From Flavobacteriales bacterium (GTDB lineage Bacteria > Bacteroidota > Bacteroidia > JANQJC01): DNA of 38,647 nucleotides. Position 1 is the stretch's first letter. Each line of letters starts with the position of its first letter. The position numbers and the translations under genes were made by a program. Under the pieces are notes generated by a model. The model was not told the DNA's origin. It made no database searches and saw only the letters and a program-made list of their open reading frames with translations. The stretch spans positions 1-38,647 of the forward strand of contig JANQJC010000119.1 in the NCBI GenBank assembly GCA_028281825.1, written 5' to 3'. Below, one piece after another: positions 23,644 through 33,342 of this stretch.

Positions 23644-23693
23644 TCCGCAATTTCAGGGTAAGGGAGAGGCGCTTTGGATAACATGCCCTGAAA
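23625..23693. repeat. Three CCCTGAAA/TTTCAGGG boxes in the sirtuin-ruvA spacer
   Basis: CCCTGAAA occurs at 23625-23632 and 23686-23693, and its exact reverse complement TTTCAGGG at 23651-23658. They lie in a 267-base divergent spacer that otherwise has no gene. They could be operator half-sites or a hairpin; chance is possible for 8-base words. Confidence 0.35.
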
Positions 23694-23859
23694 ATTTATT
23701 GTTAATTATCGAATATTTATTGTTTGGAGACCATTGAATCGCTTATAAATAGGGAATTTTATTAAATTTACGCCCTTTTTTAGCTAATTCATCGAAGGAT
23801 GGAAAATTTAAAGCTCTGCCTATAGAAACACTTTTACCTTGAAAAACAAAGGTTTCTGA

Positions 23860-24444
23860 ATGATTGCATACATTGACGGCGCATTGGTCGAGAAGTCTCC
23901 GACTCATGCTGTTATTGACTGTGGCGGGGTAGGATATTTTCTAAATATTTCACTCAACACATATTCCAAGCTACCGGAAGAAGGGCAGTGTAAACTGCAT
24001 ACCCATCTTGCAGTAAGGGAAGATGCCCACACCCTTTATGGCTTTGCTGATAAGAGGGAAAGGCAAATGTTCAGGGAACTTATCTCTGTTTCAGGTATTG
24101 GTGCCAACACCGCTAGAGTAATCCTCTCCTCATTATCACCTGACCAATTAGTGAGTGCCATTACCAACGAAGATGCCGGGATGTTTCGTGCAATTAAGGG
24201 CGTAGGCCCTAAATCTGCCCAACGTATTATCATTGATTTGAAAGATAAAGTGGGCAAGGAAGATGCCATATTGGAACACTCAACAGCAATAAGCAATAAT
24301 AACCGGGATGAGGCGTTATCTGCTCTTGTGATGCTAGGATTCCAAAAAAGCAAAGCTGCCCAGGTGGTTGACAAAGTATTAAAAAGCCAGGGAAATGACA
24401 TCTCTGTCGAGGAATTGGTAAAAACAGCATTGAATAACCTTTAA
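23860..24444 (+). CDS. ruvA: Holliday junction branch migration protein RuvA
   Basis: Binds four-way junctions as a tetramer and loads the RuvB motor. The protein has 194 residues. Domain I OB-fold is MIAYIDGALVEKSPTHAVID and onward. The helix-hairpin-helix region includes FRELISVSGIGANTARVIL and FRAIKGVGPKSAQRIIIDLK. The C-terminal three-helix domain III is EALSALVMLGFQKSKAAQVV. sprA begins 9 bases after the stop; this pairing is seen in other Bacteroidota and suggests cotranscription, though RuvB is not in the window. Confidence 0.96.
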   Translation: MIAYIDGALVEKSPTHAVIDCGGVGYFLNISLNTYSKLPEEGQCKLHTHLAVREDAHTLYGFADKRERQMFRELISVSGIGANTARVILSSLSPDQLVSAITNEDAGMFRAIKGVGPKSAQRIIIDLKDKVGKEDAILEHSTAISNNNRDEALSALVMLGFQKSKAAQVVDKVLKSQGNDISVEELVKTALNNL

Positions 24445-24453
24445 CACGAGATT

Positions 24454-27400
24454 TTGACCTTACAGAAAATAGCCAGGGTTATTCTAATCGTTTCGCCTTT
24501 CGCGCTCTTGGCGTGGCAACCACCAATGCCGCGAAGAGCAAACGGCTCGGCTCTTCTGTATGACTTTGAAAGACTCTCAAGCCCAGCAATGCTGCCTATA
24601 ATGCCTGTCGACTCTCCAGTCAATGATACCCTTCCCTTTCCATTTTCTGACCCCGTTATCAATACAGACCCCAATGATGAAAACAATCCTAACCTTACGC
24701 TCAACAACCCGGATAACATTACCACTGAAGTAGAGTATGATGCGGAAAATGATGTGTATATAGTGACTGAGAAAATAGGTGACCAGTACTACAGGCCACC
24801 TACATATATGACCTTTGAAGAGTACCAGGACTACATCAACGATAAGCAACTGAAGGATTACTGGAGGCAACGTGCAGATGCAGAGAGTTTCAGCTCAAGA
24901 AAGCCCCTAATACCCAAGTTGGATGTAAAGAACAAGATATTTAGAGACATATTTGGGGATTGCCCGATTGAGATAAAGCCTCAAGGTTCAGCTGAATTGA
25001 TATTTGGTTTCAACCGTTCAAAGGTGGATAACCCAGCTCTGCCCGAAAACCAAAGAAGGAATACCACTTTCGACTTTGACCAGAAGATACAGATGAGCGT
25101 CACGGGTAAGATTGGCTGTAATATGCAACTTACTGTAAACTACAATACAGAAGCTACTTTCGACTTTGAGAACGAAATGAAGTTGGCCTACACTGGTGAA
25201 GAAGACGACATCATCCAAAGGATAGAGGCTGGTAATGTGAGCTTACCCTTATCTGGTTCACTTATTACTGGTAGCTCGAGCCTTTTTGGTGTGCGTACCG
25301 ATTTGAAGTTTGGTAGGTTGACCGTTTCTAGTGTATTCTCTCAGCAAAGAGGTAAGAAAACATCAGTTACCACCGAGGGCGGCTCTCAGATACATCAGTA
25401 TGAGTTAAGGGCGGATGAGTACGATGCCAATAAGCACTACTTCTTATCACAGGATTTCCGAGACCGGTACGACCAGGCACTAAGAAATATGCCAGTGATT
25501 GAGTCAGGTATCAACATTACCCGCCTGGAAGTATATGTTACCAACAAGACTTCAAGCTATGAGCAAACCAGAAACATCGTTGCCTTTCAAGACTTGGGCG
25601 AACCCCAGATATTGACTAACGGCAATGGTTTGATTCAATCGAACCCATCTGTTCCTGTTCCAGACAATGCTGCCAATAACCTCTATGCTTCATTGACAGA
25701 CAATAACATTAATGGCAATTTAACTGGCGCCAGAGAAATAAACACTGCATCTACCACCTTAAGCTCATGGCCATCAAACTCCAACGGTATGGTTTTGGCA
25801 AGGGATTTTGAGGTAGCTGAAAATATGCGGAAACTTACCCAATCTGAGTATTCTTTTCATCCTCTGCTGGGTTACATATCCTTGAACCTGTCCCTCAATT
25901 CTGATGAGGTATTAGCGGTAGCCTATCAATATACCTTGGGAGGAGAAACTTATCAAGTGGGTGAATTCTCGACAGACGGTATTGTTGGTGATGACTGCCT
26001 TTACTTGAAGATGCTGAAAAGCACCACTACTTTTCCGCGTGAGCCGATGTGGGACTTGATGATGAAAAACGTATATGCAATTGGAGCATACAACGTTATT
26101 CGTGAGGATTTTGTGCTGAACGTATTGTATGACAACATTTCGTCAGGAACCAAAATCAATTATCTGCCAGAAGGACCTGATAATGTAGAAGGGGTAATTC
26201 TTCTAAGGCTTCTGAACCTTGATGACCTGAATAATAATAACGACCCACAACCCGATGGTTTTTTCGACTATGTAACAGGGGTTACCATTAATCCCTCTAA
26301 TGGGCGGATTTTTTTCCCTGTGATAGAACCCTTCGGCTCATATCTGGATGAGCAATTTGGTGCCGACCAGCAGACAGCGGATAAATACGTCTTCCAGGAA
26401 CTATATGACTCAACCAAAACAGCAGCTATACAGTTTCCTCAAAAGAACCGTTTTCTGGTGCAGGGTAGCTACAAATCTGAGAGTAGTTCTGAGATATCGC
26501 TAAATGCCATGAACATCCCACAGGGTTCGGTAACTGTTACTGCGGGGGGCATTCAATTGACGGAGAATGTGGACTATACGGTGGATTATACATTGGGTAG
26601 GGTGCGTATCATTAACCAAAACATTCTTAATTCAGGCCAAAGGATTACGGCATCAACGGAAAGCCAGTCCCTCTTTAATATACAGACCAAAACACTCATT
26701 GGTACCCACCTCGATTATCGGGTTTCCAATGATTTCAATATAGGGGCAACAGTGATGAACCTCACGGAGAGGCCGCTTACTCAAAAGGTAAACATGGGGG
26801 ATGAGCCAATCTCCAACACGATTTGGGGTATAGATGGTACTTATCGTACAGACTCCAGGTTCCTGACAAAGATGGTGGATAGGATACCTTTCATTGAAAC
26901 CAAGGAACCATCTTCAGTAACTATCAGCGGTGAATTTGCACACCTAATACCAGGCAATGCCAGGGCTATTACCAGAGAGGGAATCTCTTATATCGATGAC
27001 TTTGAAGGAAGCCAGACACTGATTGATATCAGGACGTGGCAGGCGTGGTCTTTGGCCAGTACACCACAGGGTCAGCCCAACTTGTTCCCTGAAGGTAGTT
27101 ATGCCAATGACTTGAGATATGGATACAACAGGGCAAAACTAGCCTGGTATAATGTCGACCCATTGTTCTATCAAAACAACCAGTTGACACCAGACCACAT
27201 TGCAAACAACGATGTAGAGCAAAAGAACCATTACGTGAGGCAGATACTTGAGAATGAACTATTCCCTAATAGAGACCAGCAAAACCCAGGACAGATAAAC
27301 AGGATTCAAGCTTTTGACCTGGCCTACTACCCACGTGAAAGAGGACCTTACAATTACGACGTAGAAGGAGAACCTGGAATATCAAAAGGTATTGACCCAG

Positions 27401-30400
27401 ATGGATATCTGAACGACCCTGAAACACGCTGGGCTGGTATCATGAGGCAGATACAAACTACCGACTTTGAGGCTGCCAATATTGAGTTTATCCAGTTTTG
27501 GATGATGGACCCCTTTATTGACCCAGATGGTAACGGGCCTTTGCAGCCCGCCACATCGGGTGGTGACCTTTACTTTAACCTGGGTAACGTTTCTGAGGAT
27601 ATCTTGAGAGACTCAAGAAAGGCATTTGAAAATGGATTACCAACGCCAGATAACCAGAACCCAACACAAACTACCGCTTGGGGTATAGTACCTTTTGTAC
27701 AGGCCATACTTACCGTTTTTGATAACGACCCAGCCTCAAGGGAGTTTCAAGATATTGGTTTAGATGGTTTGAATGACGCACAAGAGAGGGCCTTCTTTGA
27801 TACATCATCCAATAGCTTGGGAGTTAATTCAGGTGCTTTTGAATACCTCACAAGGGTTGAGGCGGTGGGCCAGGGAGCTTACGACAAAGCATTTGCTGAT
27901 CCATCATCAGATAACTTCCTCTACTTTAGAGGGGACTCTTTGGATAATGAGCAAGTATCTATACTTGGGCGCTACAAAAACTACGGTGGTCTTGAGGGTA
28001 ACTCACCAACAAGTGAGCAGTCTACTGAAAGTTTCCCAACGTCTTCTACTACCTTACCCAACGTAGAGGACATCAATCAAGACAATACTGTTAGTGAAAC
28101 AGAAAGCTACTTTCAGTACAAAATTAGCCTTAGGCCAGCTGATATGCAAGTAGGTCAAAACTACATTGTAGATAAATACGAGGCTCCGCAACAGCCAGGC
28201 ACCGGTGGTCCTGCTACCTTCTATCAATTTAAGATACCAGTGCGTGACCCAGATAGGGTAGTAGGTGGTATTCAGGATTTCCGTTCTATCCGCTTCTTGA
28301 GGATGTTCATGAAAGGCTTTAGTGATAGTGTGGTGTGCCGTTTTGCTACTATGGATTTAGTGAGGGGAGAATGGAGAAGATACATTTTCGACCTGCTTAC
28401 CCCTGGTGAGTATATCCCCGATGATAATGATGACAATACTGTGTTTGACATATCAGCAGTAAACATCGAAGAAAACGGTAACAGGGAGCCAATCAACTAT
28501 GTGTTGCCCCCAGGCTTGCAGCAAGAGACTACTTTGGCTGGTAACTCTTCATCATTGCGTAGGCTGAATGAGCAATCGCTGGCTCTTCGTGTGTGTGGCC
28601 TGAAGGATGGTGATGCACGCGCAGCTTTCAAAAACACCCAGTTCGATATTCGTCAGTATAGAAGGATAGAAATGTTTGTACATGCCGAGCAGTTTGGCAA
28701 TATTCCTATCAACTATGGCGACTTAACCGTGTTCATGCGTCTGGGTACTGACTATGATGAGAACTACTATGAATACGAGATTCCCCTTACCTTCACACCT
28801 TGGGGCAGTAAAGATGAGAACGAGATTTGGCCTGAAAGCAATAAGTTTGATTTTCCATTCCAGGTGCTTTTGGATGCTAAGCAAGAGCGCAACAGAAATG
28901 GGGTAAGCTTTGCCGATGAATATGAAGTGGCTGACGGACTAAATACCATCACGGTAAAAGGTAATCCTAATTTGGCTAATGTTAAGTCAATAATGATAGG
29001 GGTGCGCAACCCATCAAGGCACTTAAATCCTAAGGATGATGATGGCCTGTCTAAATGCGCCGAGGTATGGGTGAATGAATTGCGCTTAACTGACTTTAAC
29101 AATAATGGAGGCTGGGCGGCTACCTCTCTACTACAGGCAAAACTAGCCGACTTTGGTAGGGTATCTGTTGCGGCCACCACTGAGCAGTTTGGTTGGGGCT
29201 CCATCGAGCAGAAATTACAGGAGCGTAACCTAAACAACGACTACTCTTATGACGCTACAGCTGACCTGGAACTGGGCAAATTCTTCCCGCAAAAATCAGG
29301 GGTTAAGGTGCCAATGTACGTGGGCTATTCAGAAGCGATTAGCATTCCAGAGTTTAACCCACTTGACCCCGATATCAAACTGGAGAACTCACTGGATAAT
29401 CTGGAAACAGACGGAGCCAGAGACACCTTGAGAAAGAAAGTGCAAGGTTATGAAAGGCGGCGAGGTATCAACTTTGTGAATGTTACCAAGCAAAGTAGCA
29501 AACAAAGCAAATTGGGTCCAATGCCATGGTCGCCAGGTAATTTCTCGCTTACCTACGCATATAGCGACCAATTTAGGCGGGATATTGATACTGAATATGA
29601 CTTTTTCCGCTCTTGGCGGGGAGGCCTCTCTTACAACTGGAATATCAATTCGCCCAATGTGCGGCCTTTTGCCAAGCTTAAGTTGATGCAAAAGATTTCA
29701 GATGCCATACTGAAAAGCAAAAAGCGAAAAGAGGATGAAGCCAAAACAACGCTTGACTCAGTGCGGCGGGCAGATAAGAGTGCGAGAGTGGTGAAAGAAT
29801 GGGAAGAAGAGTTTGAGAAGCGAAAAACCAAGAAAGAAAACTGGGCCAAATTCTCCAAAAAGTTCTTAGGCTCAGGGTGGTGGAAGCCTGTAAAAGACTT
29901 CAATTTCTATTTCTTGCCACAATTGGTAGCCCACCGAAGTGACCTTGACAGGCAATATCGGGAGGTGTTGCAGAGAAATACTAGTACCACCGCCGACCTT
30001 AAGATTGAACCCAACTATGCCAAAGCCTTCACTTGGGATAGGGGATATGACGTCAGGTTTGACCTCACCAAGGCGCTTAAGATAGACTTTAAAGCCCTCA
30101 ATAATGCACGTATTGACGAGCCTGATGGGCACATGAACAGGAATTTTGACGACTACGAGGAAAAAAAAGACTCGCTACTCAGGAACCTATATAACCTGGG
30201 GCGTAACACCCGATATCACCATACCACAAATGTGACTTATACACTGCCGATTAACAAGTTCCCACTATTCGACTGGATTAACATAACGGCTCAGTATTCG
30301 GCAGACTATGACTGGGCTGCTGCGCCGCTTATCAGGGATGCAAATAATGTATTGACACCCCACCCATTCGGAAATACCATACAAAACGCGAATACCCGCC

Positions 30401-31974
30401 AATTGAACGGTCAATTGAATTTCGTGAACTTGTATAATAAAGTGCCAGGCTTGAAAAAGATTAACCGCCCACCACGAAGAAGGCCACAGAACAACCGGAA
30501 CAAACCTAAAACACAAGCTCCGAATGACTCCACCAAGCAAAAAGAGCCGAGGGAGTTGAAAGGGTTGAAGTTTGCCGGAAATGGTATCCTGAGAATCTTG
30601 ATGAGTTTGAGAAATGCTTCATTCAATTATTCAGAAGCTGAGGGTACAGCCTTGCCAGGTTATCTTCCAGGTTCAGAGTATGTTGGAGGAGCATGGGGCT
30701 ATAGGTCTCCTGATGGCAATATAGTTACACAAGCGCCAGGGTGGGGCTTCCTGTTTGGTAGTCAGGAGGATATCAGGACGGATGCAGTTGCAGGACGGTG
30801 GATTACTTCTGATACTAATCTGAACAATCAGTTTATCAAGACCTATACGTCCAACTTTAGTGGTAAGGCTACACTGGAGCCGTTTAATAATTTCAGGATT
30901 GAACTATCGGCCAATAGAACCTATGCGAGAAATCACTCCGAGTTTTTCCGTGCTGACCCCGATAACCCAGAGGATATAAGGTCATTCAATCCAATCAATA
31001 CTGGTAACTTCAGTATGTCTCACATTACCTGGCCAACAGCGTTTATCAGTGATAGGGAAGATAACTCGTCACCAGTATTTGATAAGTTTAAAGAGAACAG
31101 GTTGATTATAGCTGAAAGGCTGGCTCAGGAGCATGGAGGTGCACTTCCAGGAAGTGCCACAGAATATCCAGGTGGTTACAGCGGTACTTCCCAGGATGTG
31201 CTGATTAGGTCATTCTTAGCTGCTTACACAGGCCAGGATGCCAGCACCATGAGTTTAGAGCGCTTCCCTAAGATACCTTTGCCCAACTGGCGGATAACCT
31301 ATAATGGGCTTTCGAAGCTGGAGTTCCTCAAAAAGTACTTTAAGTCAGTTACAATTAACCATGGATACCGCTCCACCTATAATGTGAGTACGTTTACTAC
31401 TAACCTTAATTATCTGGAGGTAAACGGCGTGCAGCCTGTTTCAAACATTGATAGTGCGGGTAACTTCCAACCTCAATACACCATCAACACAGTGAGTATT
31501 GCTGAGCAATTTTCGCCGCTATTGGGTATTGACATGACGTGGAATAATAGCCTATTGACCAAGTTTGAGCTGAAGAAATCACGTAACCTATCTCTTAGCC
31601 TTATCAACATTCAGCTAACTGAGGTGAAGAGCACGGAGTGGGTAATTGGAGCCGGTTATCGCTTTAAGAACGTGAAATTCCCGATACGGTTTGACAGAAA
31701 CAAAAAGGCCCCGGTTAGTGACCTGAACGTGAGAGCTGACGTTTCCATCAGGGACAATAAGACCATTATCCGTAAGATGATTGAGGAGATAGACCAGGCA
31801 ACTGCGGGGCAAAAGCTCACTACAATTAAGGTGTCCGCAGATTACGTGTTGAACGAGAGGTTTAACATCAGGTTGTTCTATGATAGGGTAATCACAGCGC
31901 CATTCATTTCATCGTCCTTCCCAACGGACAATACCAATGCTGGTTTAAGCCTGAGGTTTACATTAGCCCAATAG
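24454..31974 (+). CDS. sprA: Cell surface protein SprA, type IX secretion outer-membrane translocon
   Basis: 2506 residues, matching the very large SprA family (about 2400). SprA forms the giant outer-membrane barrel through which T9SS clients with C-terminal sorting domains exit. A TTG start 9 bases after ruvA is chosen because it supplies the signal sequence (MTLQKIARVILIVSPFALLAW); the first in-frame ATG would remove it. Characteristic SprA segments are spread throughout, such as DCPIEIKPQGSAELIFGFN, PVIEPFGSYL, ISYIDDFEGSQTLIDI and VWVNELRLTDFNNNGGWA. The last residues form a terminal strand (LSLRFTLAQ). Two highly charged, non-barrel insertions occur near residues 1754-1805 and 2004-2036. 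The secreted clients at 20155 and 22111 are likely substrates. Confidence 0.96.
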   Translation: MTLQKIARVILIVSPFALLAWQPPMPRRANGSALLYDFERLSSPAMLPIMPVDSPVNDTLPFPFSDPVINTDPNDENNPNLTLNNPDNITTEVEYDAENDVYIVTEKIGDQYYRPPTYMTFEEYQDYINDKQLKDYWRQRADAESFSSRKPLIPKLDVKNKIFRDIFGDCPIEIKPQGSAELIFGFNRSKVDNPALPENQRRNTTFDFDQKIQMSVTGKIGCNMQLTVNYNTEATFDFENEMKLAYTGEEDDIIQRIEAGNVSLPLSGSLITGSSSLFGVRTDLKFGRLTVSSVFSQQRGKKTSVTTEGGSQIHQYELRADEYDANKHYFLSQDFRDRYDQALRNMPVIESGINITRLEVYVTNKTSSYEQTRNIVAFQDLGEPQILTNGNGLIQSNPSVPVPDNAANNLYASLTDNNINGNLTGAREINTASTTLSSWPSNSNGMVLARDFEVAENMRKLTQSEYSFHPLLGYISLNLSLNSDEVLAVAYQYTLGGETYQVGEFSTDGIVGDDCLYLKMLKSTTTFPREPMWDLMMKNVYAIGAYNVIREDFVLNVLYDNISSGTKINYLPEGPDNVEGVILLRLLNLDDLNNNNDPQPDGFFDYVTGVTINPSNGRIFFPVIEPFGSYLDEQFGADQQTADKYVFQELYDSTKTAAIQFPQKNRFLVQGSYKSESSSEISLNAMNIPQGSVTVTAGGIQLTENVDYTVDYTLGRVRIINQNILNSGQRITASTESQSLFNIQTKTLIGTHLDYRVSNDFNIGATVMNLTERPLTQKVNMGDEPISNTIWGIDGTYRTDSRFLTKMVDRIPFIETKEPSSVTISGEFAHLIPGNARAITREGISYIDDFEGSQTLIDIRTWQAWSLASTPQGQPNLFPEGSYANDLRYGYNRAKLAWYNVDPLFYQNNQLTPDHIANNDVEQKNHYVRQILENELFPNRDQQNPGQINRIQAFDLAYYPRERGPYNYDVEGEPGISKGIDPDGYLNDPETRWAGIMRQIQTTDFEAANIEFIQFWMMDPFIDPDGNGPLQPATSGGDLYFNLGNVSEDILRDSRKAFENGLPTPDNQNPTQTTAWGIVPFVQAILTVFDNDPASREFQDIGLDGLNDAQERAFFDTSSNSLGVNSGAFEYLTRVEAVGQGAYDKAFADPSSDNFLYFRGDSLDNEQVSILGRYKNYGGLEGNSPTSEQSTESFPTSSTTLPNVEDINQDNTVSETESYFQYKISLRPADMQVGQNYIVDKYEAPQQPGTGGPATFYQFKIPVRDPDRVVGGIQDFRSIRFLRMFMKGFSDSVVCRFATMDLVRGEWRRYIFDLLTPGEYIPDDNDDNTVFDISAVNIEENGNREPINYVLPPGLQQETTLAGNSSSLRRLNEQSLALRVCGLKDGDARAAFKNTQFDIRQYRRIEMFVHAEQFGNIPINYGDLTVFMRLGTDYDENYYEYEIPLTFTPWGSKDENEIWPESNKFDFPFQVLLDAKQERNRNGVSFADEYEVADGLNTITVKGNPNLANVKSIMIGVRNPSRHLNPKDDDGLSKCAEVWVNELRLTDFNNNGGWAATSLLQAKLADFGRVSVAATTEQFGWGSIEQKLQERNLNNDYSYDATADLELGKFFPQKSGVKVPMYVGYSEAISIPEFNPLDPDIKLENSLDNLETDGARDTLRKKVQGYERRRGINFVNVTKQSSKQSKLGPMPWSPGNFSLTYAYSDQFRRDIDTEYDFFRSWRGGLSYNWNINSPNVRPFAKLKLMQKISDAILKSKKRKEDEAKTTLDSVRRADKSARVVKEWEEEFEKRKTKKENWAKFSKKFLGSGWWKPVKDFNFYFLPQLVAHRSDLDRQYREVLQRNTSTTADLKIEPNYAKAFTWDRGYDVRFDLTKALKIDFKALNNARIDEPDGHMNRNFDDYEEKKDSLLRNLYNLGRNTRYHHTTNVTYTLPINKFPLFDWINITAQYSADYDWAAAPLIRDANNVLTPHPFGNTIQNANTRQLNGQLNFVNLYNKVPGLKKINRPPRRRPQNNRNKPKTQAPNDSTKQKEPRELKGLKFAGNGILRILMSLRNASFNYSEAEGTALPGYLPGSEYVGGAWGYRSPDGNIVTQAPGWGFLFGSQEDIRTDAVAGRWITSDTNLNNQFIKTYTSNFSGKATLEPFNNFRIELSANRTYARNHSEFFRADPDNPEDIRSFNPINTGNFSMSHITWPTAFISDREDNSSPVFDKFKENRLIIAERLAQEHGGALPGSATEYPGGYSGTSQDVLIRSFLAAYTGQDASTMSLERFPKIPLPNWRITYNGLSKLEFLKKYFKSVTINHGYRSTYNVSTFTTNLNYLEVNGVQPVSNIDSAGNFQPQYTINTVSIAEQFSPLLGIDMTWNNSLLTKFELKKSRNLSLSLINIQLTEVKSTEWVIGAGYRFKNVKFPIRFDRNKKAPVSDLNVRADVSIRDNKTIIRKMIEEIDQATAGQKLTTIKVSADYVLNERFNIRLFYDRVITAPFISSSFPTDNTNAGLSLRFTLAQ

Positions 31975-31982
31975 CAGAAAAT

Positions 31983-32023
31983 AAAAAACCCCTAAAAAGT
32001 ATCGAACTCACTCCTCAGGGGTT
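31983..32023. terminator. Convergent sprA/cysN terminator
   Basis: AACCCCT (31987-31993) pairs with AGGGGTT (32017-32023). The A-run at 31983-31988 becomes a T-tract on the minus strand, so it suits cysN better than sprA. The 23-base loop makes it moderate in strength. Confidence 0.5.
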
Positions 32024-32049
32024 AAGGTTAAACTTTATAAAAAGTTTGG

Positions 32050-33321
32050 TTAGATTACCATTCCGGCACCCACTGTTACATTGGTGGCTTCATCAATCAA
32101 GATTACACTACCTGTTACCCTATTCCTGTTGTATTTGTCAGTAAATAAAGGTTGTGTAGTTCTTATTTTAATCCTGCCTATATCGTTCAGGCCAATGTTT
32201 TTATCGTCCTCAATCTTATGTAGGGTGTTGATATCCACTTTATAACGCACTTCTTTCACAATACAACGGGCATCTTTGCTGGTATGTTTGATGGTGTATT
32301 TACCATTCAATTGAAGTGGCTTTTCGTTTAACCAGCACACCATCAACTCCACATCCTGTGTTGGCTCAGGGTGGTTGTGCTCTTTCACAATCATATCTCC
32401 ACGGCTGATATCGATATCATCTTCTAAAGTCATCGTAACTGACATAGGTGCAAAAGCTTCTTCGATTGGACCATCCATGGTATCAATGCTTTTTATCTTA
32501 GAGGTAAAACCTGAAGGTAATACCATCACATCATCGCCAGGTTTAAAAATACCACCAGCAATACGGCCGGCATAACCGCGGTAATCGTGATATTCAGTAG
32601 ATTGAGGCCTAACAACATATTGCACTGGCATGCGGCTATCAATATGATTATGGTCGCTACCAATGTGTACATTCTCCAGGGTGTAAAGTAAGGTAGGTCC
32701 GTCGTACCAAGGGGTATTTTCAGAGCGCTTTACTACATTGTCTCCTTTTAATGCACTAATTGGGATAAACCTTACATCTTTGATGTCTAGCTTGGCAGAG
32801 AAGTCTTCAAAGTCTTGCTTCACTTTTTCAAATGCTTCTTCGCTGTAATTCACCAGGTCCATCTTGTTTACACAGATAACCAGATGAGGGATTTGCAATA
32901 ATGTAGCGATGAAAGCATGCCTGCAAGTTTGCTCAATAACTCCGTGGCGGGCATCTACCAAAATAATAGCCAGGTTGGCAGTTGATGCACCAGTAACCAT
33001 ATTGCGGGTATACTGGATATGTCCCGGGGTATCTGCAATGATGAATTTCCTCTTTGGGGTGGCAAAATAGCGGTAGGCCACGTCTATGGTAATCCCTTGC
33101 TCTCTTTCAGCGCGAAGGCCATCTGTTAATAAAGCCAGGTTTACATACTCCTCACCCCTCTTTTCGCTGGAAGCTTTAATGGCCTCAAATTGGTCTTCAA
33201 AAATAGACTTGCTATCATATAGCAAACGACCAATCAGGGTGCTTTTTCCATCATCAACGCTTCCCGCAGTAGTGAAGCGCAAAAGCTCCATATTTAAATA
33301 TCCTTTAGTATCAACAGTCAT
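32050..33321 (-). CDS. cysN: Sulfate adenylyltransferase subunit 1 (GTPase)
   Basis: GTPase subunit that drives ATP sulfurylase to form adenosine 5'-phosphosulfate. The protein has 423 residues, the short Bacteroidota form. G1 is GSVDDGKST (20-28), G3 is DTPGH (97-101), and G4 is NKMD (152-155). EF-Tu-like domains II and III follow (about 215-420). An internal ATG at 33291 (residue 11) has AAAGGAT just upstream and is a possible true start. The longer start keeps GYLNMELLRF, which I recall being conserved in relatives. It follows cysD by 21 bases. Confidence 0.96.
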   Translation of the reverse strand: MTVDTKGYLNMELLRFTTAGSVDDGKSTLIGRLLYDSKSIFEDQFEAIKASSEKRGEEYVNLALLTDGLRAEREQGITIDVAYRYFATPKRKFIIADTPGHIQYTRNMVTGASTANLAIILVDARHGVIEQTCRHAFIATLLQIPHLVICVNKMDLVNYSEEAFEKVKQDFEDFSAKLDIKDVRFIPISALKGDNVVKRSENTPWYDGPTLLYTLENVHIGSDHNHIDSRMPVQYVVRPQSTEYHDYRGYAGRIAGGIFKPGDDVMVLPSGFTSKIKSIDTMDGPIEEAFAPMSVTMTLEDDIDISRGDMIVKEHNHPEPTQDVELMVCWLNEKPLQLNGKYTIKHTSKDARCIVKEVRYKVDINTLHKIEDDKNIGLNDIGRIKIRTTQPLFTDKYNRNRVTGSVILIDEATNVTVGAGMVI

Positions 33322-33342
33322 TGTCTGTAGTAATATCTATGA

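Noticed and set aside
23694-23859. Small peptide gene before ruvA (ATG at about 23800, 8 codons)
   Set aside because: It is too short, with no ribosome-binding sequence or other support.
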